Assembly (NCBI GenBank): GCA_021773365.1
Contig: JAJFKF010000009.1
Coordinates: forward strand, 1-42,967
Length of the DNA: 42,967 nt
Origin: Gammaproteobacteria bacterium
GTDB lineage: Bacteria; Pseudomonadota; Gammaproteobacteria; Steroidobacterales; Steroidobacteraceae
Reading direction: 5' to 3'
Shown here: one piece after another, positions 27,850-37,065 of the stretch
Layout: each line of letters opens with the position of its first letter
Numbering within the stretch: position 1 is the stretch's first letter
Position numbers and translations under genes: made by a program
The notes under the pieces: generated by a model
Told to the model about the DNA's origin: nothing
Databases searched by the model: none
The model's input: only the letters and a program-made list of their open reading frames with translations

Positions 27850-28314
27850 ATGCGTGTGCTGTGGATGATGCCGATGGCGCTTTGTCTGGCTGCCTGCAAG
27901 CCGCAGGCGCCCGTGGAAGCGCCACCGCGGTTCAAGGAGTCTTTCCACCTCAATACCTTCGAGCAGGCGTTTGGTTACGCACAGGCAGTGAAAGTTGGCA
28001 GCACCTTGTATGTATCCGGTTGCGTGGCCGTGGATACCGAGGGTCTGCTGGTGGCTCCCGGAGACATGGCCGGACAGCTCAATGCGGCCTACCTGAATCT
28101 GCAGGCGACATTGCGGGCGCACAACGCTGGTTTTGAGCACGTGGTGCGCGAGAACATTTACACCACAGATATGGAAGCGCTACTGGTCGTAGCGGACCAG
28201 AGGTTCAGGTACTACCCGCAAGAGGCGCTGCCTGCGGGAACGTGGGTGCAGGTCGAGCGGCTGGTGGATCCGGGGTTTCTGGTCGCCATCGAGGTAACTG
28301 TGGAGTTGCCGTAG
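27850..28314 (+). CDS. RidA-like lipoprotein lacking the active-site Arg
   Basis: The 154-residue protein has a lipoprotein signal (MRVLWMMPMALCLAACKP, lipobox LAAC) followed by a RidA/YjgF fold: KVGSTLYVSGCVAVDTEG, GDMAGQLNAAYLNLQATLRA and VVRENIYTTDMEAL. Where active RidA proteins have R-S-A or R-T, this one reads LPAGTWVQVERLVDP, so the carboxylate-binding Arg is missing. It is therefore probably not a standard enamine deaminase and may bind a different ligand. GAGGAGAT precedes the ATG. The DnaA-box hairpin copy 2 begins four bases past its last base. Confidence 0.85.
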   Translation: MRVLWMMPMALCLAACKPQAPVEAPPRFKESFHLNTFEQAFGYAQAVKVGSTLYVSGCVAVDTEGLLVAPGDMAGQLNAAYLNLQATLRAHNAGFEHVVRENIYTTDMEALLVVADQRFRYYPQEALPAGTWVQVERLVDPGFLVAIEVTVELP

Positions 28315-28317
28315 GGG

Positions 28318-28408
28318 CGGAGATTTATCCGGGGAGGAAGTTATCCACAGTTTATGGGGAATCTCCGCCCTTAAACTGTGGATAACTTCCTCCCCGGATA
28401 AATCTCCG
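28318..28408. repeat. Inverted repeat with DnaA-box-like arms, copy 2
   Basis: This is a perfect 37-bp inverted repeat (28318-28354 with 28372-28408) with a 17-base loop. The inner arms carry TTATCCACA (28341-28349) and its complement TGTGGATAA (28377-28385), both perfect matches to the DnaA-box consensus and facing each other. The inner 19 base pairs and the loop ends (TGGG, CCCT) match copy 1 at 1-56. It lies between two convergent genes and has no T-tract. Confidence 0.9.
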
Positions 28409-28463
28409 GCCTGCACGCGCGGGCAGCTATTCCGCGAAGGAGGCAGGGGATAGTGGTGGCCGC

Positions 28464-29150
28464 TCAGCCGGTCCTGGCCTTGACCTCCGGGAATTGTGGA
28501 GTCTCGGGCGGACGATGGCTCTCCACCCTGTTGCGGCCATTGTCCTTCGCCAGGTACAGCGCCGCGTCGGCGGCTTCGATCAGTTCATCCGCAGCGTAGA
28601 TGCAGCCGGGTGCTGTGGTGGCTACTCCGGCGCTCAGCGTTACCCGGTCGGCCACTGTCGAGCCGGCATTGTGAATGGCCAGTCTCCAGACATTGCGTCG
28701 CAGGCGGTCGGCGAACAGCCAGGCCTGCTTGCCATCTATGCCGGGCAGAATGATGGCGAACTCCTCGCCGCCGTAGCGGGCAGCCAGATCGCCGGCACGG
28801 CGGAATGTCTTCTCCACGGTCTGGGCTACGCGCTTGAGGGTGTCGTCGCCGCGCGCGTGGCCGTAGGAGTCGTTGTAGGGTTTGAAACTATCTATGTCAC
28901 AGAGAATCAGCGACAGGGGATGGCCCTCACGCTGGCTGCGACGCACTTCCAGGGCCAGAGTCTCGTCGAAGTGGCGGCGGTTGGCGATTCCCGTCAGCCC
29001 GTCGATGCTGGCCAGGCGCGTGAGGCGTTCGTTGGCCTGCTGCAGCTGCACGCGCACCGCTTCCAGCTCACGGATGGTTCTCCAGAAATACAGCACCACG
29101 ACCGAAAATACGGCTGCGGCCAGCAGAATACCGGCGCCGATCCACACCAA
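28464..29150 (-). CDS. Membrane-anchored diguanylate cyclase (GGDEF)
   Basis: The 228-residue protein makes the second messenger c-di-GMP. An N-terminal membrane helix (GAGILLAAAVFSVVVLYFW) is followed by a short coiled coil (IRELEAVRVQLQQANERLT) and a full GGDEF domain with LTGIANRRHFDE, CDIDSFKPYNDSYGHARGDD and the active-site RYGGEEFAIILPG. It has no sensor domain, so activity may depend on assembly at the membrane. The best start is TTG 29150, with GAGGGG nine bases upstream; GTG 29147 is the alternative. It is divergent from gshA. Confidence 0.88.
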   Translation of the reverse strand: MVWIGAGILLAAAVFSVVVLYFWRTIRELEAVRVQLQQANERLTRLASIDGLTGIANRRHFDETLALEVRRSQREGHPLSLILCDIDSFKPYNDSYGHARGDDTLKRVAQTVEKTFRRAGDLAARYGGEEFAIILPGIDGKQAWLFADRLRRNVWRLAIHNAGSTVADRVTLSAGVATTAPGCIYAADELIEAADAALYLAKDNGRNRVESHRPPETPQFPEVKARTG

Positions 29151-29344
29151 GAGCGTAGTCCCCTCAAATTGTTCAGTCGGTTGCGCTGGTGCGATCCTGC
29201 CCCGGCGGCATAAGACTATATCTCTGCCGCCGCGACTGACGGGCGTCGTTCACAGATCGGTGGCAAAGCGATCATCGAGCGCATGGGGTGTGCCGGTATG
29301 CGTCCGCATATGTCAAACTTCCTCGCCGCAACCGCCGCGGGAAA

Positions 29345-30928
29345 ATGGTTGAAACAGTCTTGAGCGACAATCGCCGGGCGATCGATCGGATCTACGAACA
29401 GCGCATGGCCGCGTTGAGTAACTCGGGCCAGCGCGATGTCCTGCAGGGCGGGCGCAGGGGCGTGGAAAAGGAGTCGCTGCGTGTGACCCCGCTGGGCCAC
29501 ATCTCGCAGCGCCCGCATCCATCGGCGCTCGGCTCGGCACTGACCGGACCGCACATCACCACTGATTACTCGGAAGCGCTCATTGAACTGGTGACGCCGG
29601 CTTTCGGCGAGAACTGGGAGCTGCTGCAGTATCTGTGCGACCTGCATCAGTTTGTCTATCGCCACATTGGCGATGAACTCCTGTGGGCCACCAGCATGCC
29701 CTGCTCGGTCGGCGCTGATGCGGACATCCCCATCGCGCAGTACGGCCACTCCAATATCGGGCGGATGAAGACCCTGTATCGCGAAGGACTGGGTGCCCGC
29801 TATGGGCGGATGATGCAGGCTATTGCGGGCGTGCATTTCAACTATTCATTTCCCGCGCAATTCTGGCCGGTGCTGGCTGCAGCCATGGAATCGCGCCACG
29901 CCGGGCAGGACTTTATTTCTTCGTCCTACTTTGCATTGCTGCGCAACTACCATCGTCACGGCTGGTTGGTGCTGTACCTGTTCGGGGTTTCGCCGGCGGT
30001 ATGCAAGTCCTTTCTCGCCGGACGCACGGTGGGCTTGAGCGAACTTGATCGCGCCACTGCCTTCGCGCCGCATGCCACCTCGCTGCGTATGAGTGACGTG
30101 GGCTATCGCAACAAGAACCAGGCCGGGCTGCATATCTCGGTCAACAGTCTCGAGGACTATGTGCGCGATCTCAGCCGCGCCATCGCCATGCCCTATGCCG
30201 AATACCAGGGATTGAGTCCGCAGCTGTCGTCCAGCCTGCTGCAGATAGAGAATGAATACTACGCATTTATCCGCCCCAAGCGCGTTGCCCGCTCCGGCGA
30301 GCGCCCGACCAAGGCGCTGCGCCGCGCAGGCGTGGAGTATGTGGAAGTGCGTGCGCTGGACGTCAGCGCGTTCGATCCGGTGGGCGTCAATCAGAACGGT
30401 CTGCGCTTCATGGAGGCGTTTCTGGCCCTGTGCATTCTCAAGGACAGTCCAGTACTGCAGCGAGAGGAGCAGCTGGCATACGATGCAAATCATGTCGCCG
30501 TGGCCCGTCGCGGGCGTGAGCCGGGATTGACGCTGCGGCATGACGGCCGGGAGCGGTCGCTGCAGGACTGGGCGACGACGCTGCTGGATGAAATGCAGGG
30601 CGTGTGCGAACTGCTTGATGCGGGTGATCCGACGCGGCCCTATGCGGCGGCGCTGGCAGAGCAGGAGGCAAAGGTGCGCGAGCCGCAGCTCACGCCTTCA
30701 GCCAGGATGCTTCGGGAGCTGAACGACGGCAAGGAGAGTTTCTTCGATCTGGCGCTGCGGATGTCGGCTACGCACAAGGCCTATTTTCTTGACCTGTATC
30801 CGCCGAACGGGCAGCGGTTGGAGGAATTTCAGTCCGAAGCACGGGAGTCGTTACGCGAGCAAGCGGCGATCGAAGCGGCAGATGCCATGCCCTTCGATGA
30901 GTATCTGCGCCGGTACCTGGCCGACTAG
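29345..30928 (+). CDS. gshA: Glutamate-cysteine ligase
   Basis: It joins glutamate and cysteine to gamma-glutamylcysteine, the first step of glutathione synthesis. The 527-residue protein is of the proteobacterial GshA class: GRRGVEKESLRVTPLGHIS, the strand GPHITTDYSEALIELVTP, IAGVHFNYSF and YVEVRALDVSAFDPVGVN. ATG 29345 was preferred because homologues begin just before ETVLSDN; the upstream reading from 29288 has no ribosome site. No gshB is in the window. Its stop codon shares the palindrome CTAG with the convergent DUF4442 gene. Confidence 0.95.
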   Translation: MVETVLSDNRRAIDRIYEQRMAALSNSGQRDVLQGGRRGVEKESLRVTPLGHISQRPHPSALGSALTGPHITTDYSEALIELVTPAFGENWELLQYLCDLHQFVYRHIGDELLWATSMPCSVGADADIPIAQYGHSNIGRMKTLYREGLGARYGRMMQAIAGVHFNYSFPAQFWPVLAAAMESRHAGQDFISSSYFALLRNYHRHGWLVLYLFGVSPAVCKSFLAGRTVGLSELDRATAFAPHATSLRMSDVGYRNKNQAGLHISVNSLEDYVRDLSRAIAMPYAEYQGLSPQLSSSLLQIENEYYAFIRPKRVARSGERPTKALRRAGVEYVEVRALDVSAFDPVGVNQNGLRFMEAFLALCILKDSPVLQREEQLAYDANHVAVARRGREPGLTLRHDGRERSLQDWATTLLDEMQGVCELLDAGDPTRPYAAALAEQEAKVREPQLTPSARMLRELNDGKESFFDLALRMSATHKAYFLDLYPPNGQRLEEFQSEARESLREQAAIEAADAMPFDEYLRRYLAD

Positions 30929-31383
30929 GCCCGGCTGCCGGCGTCCTTGCGCCGGATGTACAGCAGCTTCTCGACTTCGGCGATGACCTCACCGTGCGCA
31001 TCGCGCACGTATACCGTGAAAACCGGTTCGATTTTTTCCTGCTGCGCCAGCTGTGTGCGCAGATCGTCAAGTTGCTGCTGGCTGAGACGAAACTCCGCAC
31101 GCACCGTGCCGCGTCCCGGCTTGCGGAAGCGGATGGTGGCTGCCTTGTCCCAGACGATGTAGTCCCGCCCCAAATTCTGCAGCAGCATCAGCATGTAGAA
31201 GGCATCGGTCATCGAGTACAGCGAGCCACCGAAGTGGGTGCCGACATAGTTGCGGTTCCACCAGCGCAGCTTCATTTCCACGTCCACCGCACGCAGATCC
31301 TCGCTCATGTGAACGCGGATGCCGGCGCCGAGCAGGGGCGGGTAGAGATTGATCCAGCGCAGCCGGGTGGACTTTCGCCCCAT
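30925..31383 (-). CDS. DUF4442 (hotdog-fold, thioesterase-like) protein
   Basis: The 152-residue protein is of the DUF4442/YiiD-like hotdog group, thought to include acyl-CoA thioesterases. Typical strands are WINLYPPLLGAGIRV, LRWWNRNYVGTHFGGSLYSM with the following D-A-F-Y helix, and KPGRGTVRAEFRLS. It begins 12 bases after the isoaspartyl peptidase stop codon, so the two are probably co-transcribed, although no functional link is evident. The substrate is unknown. Confidence 0.8.
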   Translation of the reverse strand: MGRKSTRLRWINLYPPLLGAGIRVHMSEDLRAVDVEMKLRWWNRNYVGTHFGGSLYSMTDAFYMLMLLQNLGRDYIVWDKAATIRFRKPGRGTVRAEFRLSQQQLDDLRTQLAQQEKIEPVFTVYVRDAHGEVIAEVEKLLYIRRKDAGSRA

Positions 31384-31395
31384 GGCGCGCCCGTC

Positions 31396-32439
31396 CTACC
31401 TGAAAATGGCGGTGTGGGCCTTGCCGGTGCTGTCGATAAAGCCCCGGTACATGCCCGTTGAATTGAAGCTGAATACCACGTTACCGGCCGGATCAAGGCC
31501 GACAATGCCGCCTTCCCCGCCCATCTTCACCAATTTATCCATGATCACCTCGTCCGCAGCCTTCTGCAGCGAAACACCCCGATACAGAGTCCGCGCGCAG
31601 ATGTCATGTGCCACGGCAGCGCGAATGAAGAACTCGCCATGGCCCGTAGCGGAGATCGCGCCGGCGCTGTTGTCGGCATAGGTGCCGGCGCCGATAACCG
31701 GGGAATCGCCGATACGGCCATATTTCTTGTTGGTCATGCCGCCGGTGGAGGTGCCTGCGGCCAGGTTGCCGTGTTTGTCCAGCGCCACCGCGCCGACAGT
31801 GCCGAACTTGTTGTCATCCGGCCAGCGCGTCCCGCCCGGCACGACCGCCGCGCGGTCGCTTTCGTGCTCGGACAGTACGCTGGCCTGCGGATCGTTCTTC
31901 TGAACCTCGAGCAATTGCTGCCAGCGGCGTTCAGTCCAGAAATAGGCTGGATCGACGATCTGCAGGCCAACGCTGGCGGCGAATTGCTCGGCGCCCTTGC
32001 CGCTGAGCATGACGTGGCTGGACTGTGTCATGACGGCGGCGGCCAGACGGATCGGATTTCTTACCGTTGACACCCCGGCCGCGGCACCGGCATTGAGCGT
32101 GGCGCCTTCCATAATGGAGGCGTCCATTTCGTTGGTCTTGTGATGGGTGAATACCGCGCCCTTGCCGGCATTGAACAGCGGGGAGTCCTCCATGGTAACG
32201 ATGGCCTCCTGCACCGCTTCTACCGCCGTGCCCCCGCTCGTGAGCACCGTATAGCCGGCGCGCAGTGCCTCCTCAAGCTTCGCGCGGTAGGCCTGCTCCA
32301 GCTCGGGCGTGAGGTTCTCCCTGAGAATGGTGCCGGCGCCGCCGTGGATGGCGATGCGCAGATTTGACTCGTCCGCCATGGCGGTTGCTCCTGAGATTGA
32401 TAGTGCCACCGCGACCAGGCCCAGAACCTTCCACTGCAT
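31396..32439 (-). CDS. Exported isoaspartyl peptidase / L-asparaginase (Ntn hydrolase)
   Basis: This 347-residue plant-type asparaginase removes isoaspartyl residues from dipeptides and hydrolyses asparagine. The precursor is cut before the nucleophilic Thr, seen here in DDNKFGTVGAVALDKHGNLA; the second subunit then carries GTSTGGMTNKKYGRIGDSP and GAGTYADN. The front subunit shows IAIHGGAGTI and GKGAVFTHHKTNEMDASIM. A signal peptide (MQWKVLGLVAVALSISGATA) places it in the periplasm, in line with use of peptides as food. It is divergent from the REC-PAS-GGDEF-EAL gene. Confidence 0.92.
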   Translation of the reverse strand: MQWKVLGLVAVALSISGATAMADESNLRIAIHGGAGTILRENLTPELEQAYRAKLEEALRAGYTVLTSGGTAVEAVQEAIVTMEDSPLFNAGKGAVFTHHKTNEMDASIMEGATLNAGAAAGVSTVRNPIRLAAAVMTQSSHVMLSGKGAEQFAASVGLQIVDPAYFWTERRWQQLLEVQKNDPQASVLSEHESDRAAVVPGGTRWPDDNKFGTVGAVALDKHGNLAAGTSTGGMTNKKYGRIGDSPVIGAGTYADNSAGAISATGHGEFFIRAAVAHDICARTLYRGVSLQKAADEVIMDKLVKMGGEGGIVGLDPAGNVVFSFNSTGMYRGFIDSTGKAHTAIFR

Positions 32440-32589
32440 GAGTCACCTCTATATTTCTTTCTCGCCCTGTGCGTTTGCCCGCAGGACCTGCATAATCGCG
32501 GCCAGCATAGTCTGGCTGGGCGACTGCGAGCATACTCAGCACCGACCGTGCAGGCCAGCCGAAGCCAGCAAACGGGTATACTCGCGCCA

Positions 32590-34701
32590 ATGCACCGAGC
32601 AACGGTCCTGTTGATCGATCACAGCCCCGAGGATCAGCGGCTGATACGGGAGGAGCTGGAGCAGATCCGCGGCAATCCTTTTGCCCTGGAGGTCACCGAT
32701 ACGCTGGCCGCCGGCCTGGAGCGGCTCAAGCGCGGCGGTATCGACGTCATCATTCTCGATCTGGCGCTGCCCGACGGGCTGGGGCTGACCAACTTCCTGC
32801 GCGTGCAGCCCAAAGCCGACGACGTCCCCATTCTGGTGCTGATCGGGATGAGCGATGAGGAGCTTGGCCACGAGGCGGTGGAGCGTGGCGCACTGGATTT
32901 CCTGATCAAACAACAGCTGGTCAGCACCTTGCTGGACAAGGCGCTGCGCTACGCCACCGAGCGCACTCATACGTTGCTGGCGCTGAAGGCCTCGGAAACC
33001 CGCTATCGGGAGCTGTACGAGAATGTGGTGGCCGGCGTGTTCCAGTCCACGCCGGATGGGCGCTTCATGTCCGCCAATCCGGCGCTCGTGAACCTGCTGG
33101 GCTTCAGTTCAGAGGATGAGCTGCTGGCGCTGGATATCGGTCGCGACCTGTACATGTACGTTGAGGACCGCGAGAACTGGGTGCGCAATATCCAGAAGAC
33201 CGGCGAGATCCGCAATTCCGAGGTGGTCCTCAGACGCAAGAACGGCGAGAAGATCGTGGTGCTGGAGAACTCCCGCGCCGTGCGCGGCGAGCAAGGCGAG
33301 GTGCTGTACTACGAGGGCACGCTCACCGATATTACCGAAGCACACGAGCTGTCCCAGCAGCTGTCCTACGAGGCCAGCCACGATGCGCTCACCGGACTGA
33401 TCAACCGCCGCGAGTTCGAGCTGCGGTTGCTGCGAGCCATCGAAAGCGCACAGCCGGGCAAGCGTACCCATGCCCTGTGCTACCTGGATCTGGACAACTT
33501 CAAGGTCATCAACGACACCTGCGGGCACATCGCCGGTGATGAGCTGCTACGCCAGCTCGCCGCGGTGCTCGGCCACAAGATACGTACGCAGGATTCCCTG
33601 GCGCGTCTGGGCGGGGATGAGTTTGGCCTGCTGCTGCATGACTGCACGCTTGATGACGCCGACAAGGTGGCCCGCGACCTGCTGAAGACCATTGATCAGT
33701 TTCAGTTCATATGGGGTACCAGTTCCTTCTACATCGGCGCCAGCATCGGCGTGGTGGCAATCGACTGTCATCAGCGTCGTGTGGCCGGCGTGCTCAGCGC
33801 AGCCGATGCCGCCTGCTACGCGGCCAAAGACCAGGGACGCAATCGGGTGCACGTGTACCGCGAGGACGATTCGGTGGTGGCCCGTCGTCACGGTGAAATG
33901 CAATGGGTCTCGCGCGTAAAGCGCGCGCTGACCGAGCAGCGATTCTTTCTCGAGGCCCAGCCTATTGTTCCGATTGCGCGCTTTGGCGCTGCCGGCGAGT
34001 CGGGTGGCGGGCTGCCGCACTACGAGGTGCTGGTGCGACTGCGCGACGAGTACAACCGCCCGGTGCCGCCTGGCGCCTTCATGCCGGCGGTGGAGCGCTA
34101 CAACCTGGCCAGCCGACTGGATCGATGGGTGATCGGTGCGGCCTTCGACTGGCTGCGCCAGAACCACGAGCGGCTTGATGACATCGACCGCTTCTTCATC
34201 AATCTCTCCGGCGACAGTCTGAGTGATGAGGAACTGCTGGATTTCATCGTGCAGGGGTTGAAGGACTCCGGTGTGCCACCGCAGCGGGTGGGCTTTGAAA
34301 TCACCGAGACGGCGGCCGTCAACAACCTCACTCGCGCCAACAGTATCATCGGCAAGCTGCATGAACTGGGCGTGGTCTTCGGCCTGGATGATTTCGGCAG
34401 CGGGGTGTCTTCCTTTGCTTATCTGAAGGCCCTCAGCGTGGATCTACTGAAGATCGACGGCCTGTTTATCGCCAACATCGCCACCGATCCCGTGGACTGT
34501 GAAATGGTGCGATCCATCAATCGCATCGGCCAGGTCATGGGCAAGCGCACTGTGGCTGAATCGGTGGAAGACATGGCGGTGCTGGAAAAGCTGGGCGAGA
34601 TCGGTGTGGACTACGCTCAGGGTTTCGCCCTGGGTCTGCCCGTACCCATCGACGAGGCGCTGCTGCCGCTGCGATTGCCCCGATTGAAAGCGGGGGTTTA
34701 G
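32590..34701 (+). CDS. REC-PAS-GGDEF-EAL c-di-GMP signalling protein
   Basis: This 703-residue cytoplasmic protein could both make and degrade c-di-GMP under phosphorylation control. Domains in order are a receiver (1-120; phospho-acceptor Asp 57 in VIILDLALPDG), PAS (about 135-255), GGDEF (about 270-435; intact RLGGDEFGLL) and EAL (about 455-695). In the EAL domain the signature reads E-V-L (YEVLVRLRDE), but the other catalytic residues are there: NLSG, FEITETAA, LDDFGSGVSSFAY, LKIDGLFI and AESVED. ATG 32590 opens the receiver directly (MHRATVLLIDHS). A second REC-EAL protein follows after 33 bases, so the two are likely one operon. No histidine kinase is nearby. Confidence 0.92.
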   Translation: MHRATVLLIDHSPEDQRLIREELEQIRGNPFALEVTDTLAAGLERLKRGGIDVIILDLALPDGLGLTNFLRVQPKADDVPILVLIGMSDEELGHEAVERGALDFLIKQQLVSTLLDKALRYATERTHTLLALKASETRYRELYENVVAGVFQSTPDGRFMSANPALVNLLGFSSEDELLALDIGRDLYMYVEDRENWVRNIQKTGEIRNSEVVLRRKNGEKIVVLENSRAVRGEQGEVLYYEGTLTDITEAHELSQQLSYEASHDALTGLINRREFELRLLRAIESAQPGKRTHALCYLDLDNFKVINDTCGHIAGDELLRQLAAVLGHKIRTQDSLARLGGDEFGLLLHDCTLDDADKVARDLLKTIDQFQFIWGTSSFYIGASIGVVAIDCHQRRVAGVLSAADAACYAAKDQGRNRVHVYREDDSVVARRHGEMQWVSRVKRALTEQRFFLEAQPIVPIARFGAAGESGGGLPHYEVLVRLRDEYNRPVPPGAFMPAVERYNLASRLDRWVIGAAFDWLRQNHERLDDIDRFFINLSGDSLSDEELLDFIVQGLKDSGVPPQRVGFEITETAAVNNLTRANSIIGKLHELGVVFGLDDFGSGVSSFAYLKALSVDLLKIDGLFIANIATDPVDCEMVRSINRIGQVMGKRTVAESVEDMAVLEKLGEIGVDYAQGFALGLPVPIDEALLPLRLPRLKAGV

Positions 34702-34734
34702 ACTGCACGCCCCCGTACGCCCAGGAGGCGTGCC

Positions 34735-37008
34735 ATGGACGATACCAAGGATCCAGCTATACGGTTGCTGATGGTGGAGGATGTGGCCGATGAGGCCCGG
34801 CTCGCTTCGCTGCAGCTGAGCCGTTCCGGTCTGCGCCATGAATTTTCCCGCGTCGAGAACGAAGCGGACCTGCGTCAGGCCCTGGTGCAGTTCCAGCCCT
34901 CACTGATCCTGTCTGATTTCACCCTGCCGCAGTTCGATGGTATGACCGCCTTGCGTGTCTGCCGCGAAGTGAAGCCTGATGTGCCTTTCGTGTTCTTCTC
35001 CGGCACCATCGGCGAAGAGCGGGCCATCGAGGCGCTGAAAAGCGGTGCCGTAGACTACGTACTCAAGAGCAATTCCAAACGACTGGCTGCCGCAGTGCGT
35101 CGCGCTCTGCAGGAAAATGATGAACAGATGGCCCGTCGGCGCGCCGAGATGCTGCTGCGCGAGAGCGACGAGAGACTGCGTCGCCTCAATCGGGTGCACG
35201 CCATGCTCAGCCACGTAAATTCCGCGGTACTGCGTATCCGCGACGCCGAGGAACTGCTGCGCGAGGCCTGTCGCATTGCCATCAAACATGGTCAGTATGC
35301 CGCCGCCTGGACCGGACTCCTCGATGAATCCGGTGCGGCACTGATACAGAGCGCAGGCGCCGGCCAGCATCCGCACCTGTTCGGCGCCGGGCCGTTCACG
35401 CTGGACCTGGGTGCGCGTGGACCGGAAAATTTGTTGCTGCGCGCGCTGCGTACTCGCCAGTACGCCATTGTCGAGCGGCGTGCTGGCGCCGTCGCCGGCG
35501 GCCCGCTCAGGCGCGAACTTGAGCGCAACGGTCTGGAAGGCGCTATCGCACTGCCGCTGTTTCGTGGCGAGGAGCCAGTGGGTGTCTTCGCCCTGGCGGG
35601 CGACTGCGCGCAGCTGTTCGATGTCGGCGAGATCAAGTTGCTGCAGGAACTCGCCGGAGACATCTCCTTTGCCCTGCAGCACATCCGTCAGGAGGCGCGC
35701 CTGCGCTACCTGGCGAACTACGACAGTCTTACCGGTCTCGCGAACCGTGATCTATTCGCCCTGCGTCTGCAGCAATATATCGATTCAGCTCCACCGCAGG
35801 CGCTGCTGGCCGTTGCCCTGTTCGATGTCAACCGCCTGAGCGAGATCAACCATACGCTCGGACGCCACCAGGGCGATCAGTTACTGCGCCAGGTTGCCTC
35901 CCGGCTGCGCCGCGGCGAACCCGATAACGGACGGCTGGCGCACCTCGGCGGCGGGGTGTTTGCCACGGCTTTCACCGGCCTGGGCTCTGAAGCGGAGTCG
36001 TTTCGCCTGCAGGACTGGTACGAACGGCAGCTGGTAAGTGAGCCACTGCAGCTGGACGGACAGGATCTGCGTATCGCCGGCCACCTGGGTGTGGCGCTGT
36101 ATCCGGCGGACGGCAGCGACGCGCCAGCCCTGATGAACAGTGCCGAAATAGCGCTGCGCAATGCCAAGGGCGCCGGCGAACGGGTGATGTACTCATCGCC
36201 GCTGCTCAACGCCCGTGCCGCCCGGCGCCTGTCTCTGGAAGGCCGGTTGCGTGTCGCCTTCGAGCGTGAGCAGTTTTCCATGCAGCTGCAGCCGAAGGTC
36301 AGTCTGTACACCGGCGCCATCACCAGTTTCGAAGCCCTGCTGCGGTGGTTCGAGCCGGACAATGAAATCGTGGCGCCGGAAGTCTTCGTGCCAGTGCTGG
36401 AGGAGATGGGGCTGATCGACGTGGTGGGCGAGTGGATGCTGCATCGGGCTTCGGTGGTGATTTCCAGCTGGCGTGCCGCCGGCAGTCGTGCGCGAATAGC
36501 GGTGAACATCTCCGCGCGCCAGCTCGGTCATGGAGATTTCGTCGGGCGATTGCGCGCCAGTGTGGGCGCGAGCGCCGGTGAAGATCCGCGCATCGACCTG
36601 GAATTGACCGAAAGCTCATTGCTGGCGAATCTGGATGCCAGCATCGCCCAGCTGTGCGAGGCCCGACAGCTGGGCTTCGGCGTGGCCATTGATGACTTCG
36701 GTACCGGCTATTCCTCGCTGAACCAGCTGGTGCGTCTGCCCGTGGATACCCTGAAGATCGACAAGAGCTTCGTGCAACGCATGATTGTAGATCGCAATGT
36801 GTGGGCCGTGGTGGCAACCATTACCTCTCTGGCCGATTCCATGCAGCTCAACACGGTTGCTGAGGGTGTGGAGACGGCCGAGCAGCTGGTTCATCTGCGT
36901 CGGCTGGGATGCAGCGAATACCAGGGATATTTCTTCAGTCCGCCGGTGTCGGCGGTGGCGGCCAGCGGCATGCTGGGTGTGGATCCGGGCGCAGACGGCG
37001 CGCAGTGA
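34735..37008 (+). CDS. REC-GAF-GGDEF(degenerate)-EAL c-di-GMP phosphodiesterase
   Basis: The 757-residue protein has a receiver domain (1-125; Asp 61 in ILSDFTLPQFDG), a GAF-like sensor (about 150-320), a GGDEF domain whose active site has become HLGGGVFATA (about 325-485), and a complete EAL domain (about 500-745) with FEALLRW, NISARQL, ELTES, IDDFGTGYSSLN, LKIDKSFV and AEGVET. The loss of the acidic GGDEF residues predicts no cyclase activity; the domain may bind GTP to regulate the phosphodiesterase. CAGGAGG precedes ATG 34735. It follows the REC-PAS-GGDEF-EAL gene, so opposing activities may be set by the same phosphorelay. Confidence 0.92.
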   Translation: MDDTKDPAIRLLMVEDVADEARLASLQLSRSGLRHEFSRVENEADLRQALVQFQPSLILSDFTLPQFDGMTALRVCREVKPDVPFVFFSGTIGEERAIEALKSGAVDYVLKSNSKRLAAAVRRALQENDEQMARRRAEMLLRESDERLRRLNRVHAMLSHVNSAVLRIRDAEELLREACRIAIKHGQYAAAWTGLLDESGAALIQSAGAGQHPHLFGAGPFTLDLGARGPENLLLRALRTRQYAIVERRAGAVAGGPLRRELERNGLEGAIALPLFRGEEPVGVFALAGDCAQLFDVGEIKLLQELAGDISFALQHIRQEARLRYLANYDSLTGLANRDLFALRLQQYIDSAPPQALLAVALFDVNRLSEINHTLGRHQGDQLLRQVASRLRRGEPDNGRLAHLGGGVFATAFTGLGSEAESFRLQDWYERQLVSEPLQLDGQDLRIAGHLGVALYPADGSDAPALMNSAEIALRNAKGAGERVMYSSPLLNARAARRLSLEGRLRVAFEREQFSMQLQPKVSLYTGAITSFEALLRWFEPDNEIVAPEVFVPVLEEMGLIDVVGEWMLHRASVVISSWRAAGSRARIAVNISARQLGHGDFVGRLRASVGASAGEDPRIDLELTESSLLANLDASIAQLCEARQLGFGVAIDDFGTGYSSLNQLVRLPVDTLKIDKSFVQRMIVDRNVWAVVATITSLADSMQLNTVAEGVETAEQLVHLRRLGCSEYQGYFFSPPVSAVAASGMLGVDPGADGAQ

Positions 37009-37065
37009 AGCTGGCCACTGCCGCACCCTCCCGATATTCTTGGGTACCCCGCCCGGATTTCACGC

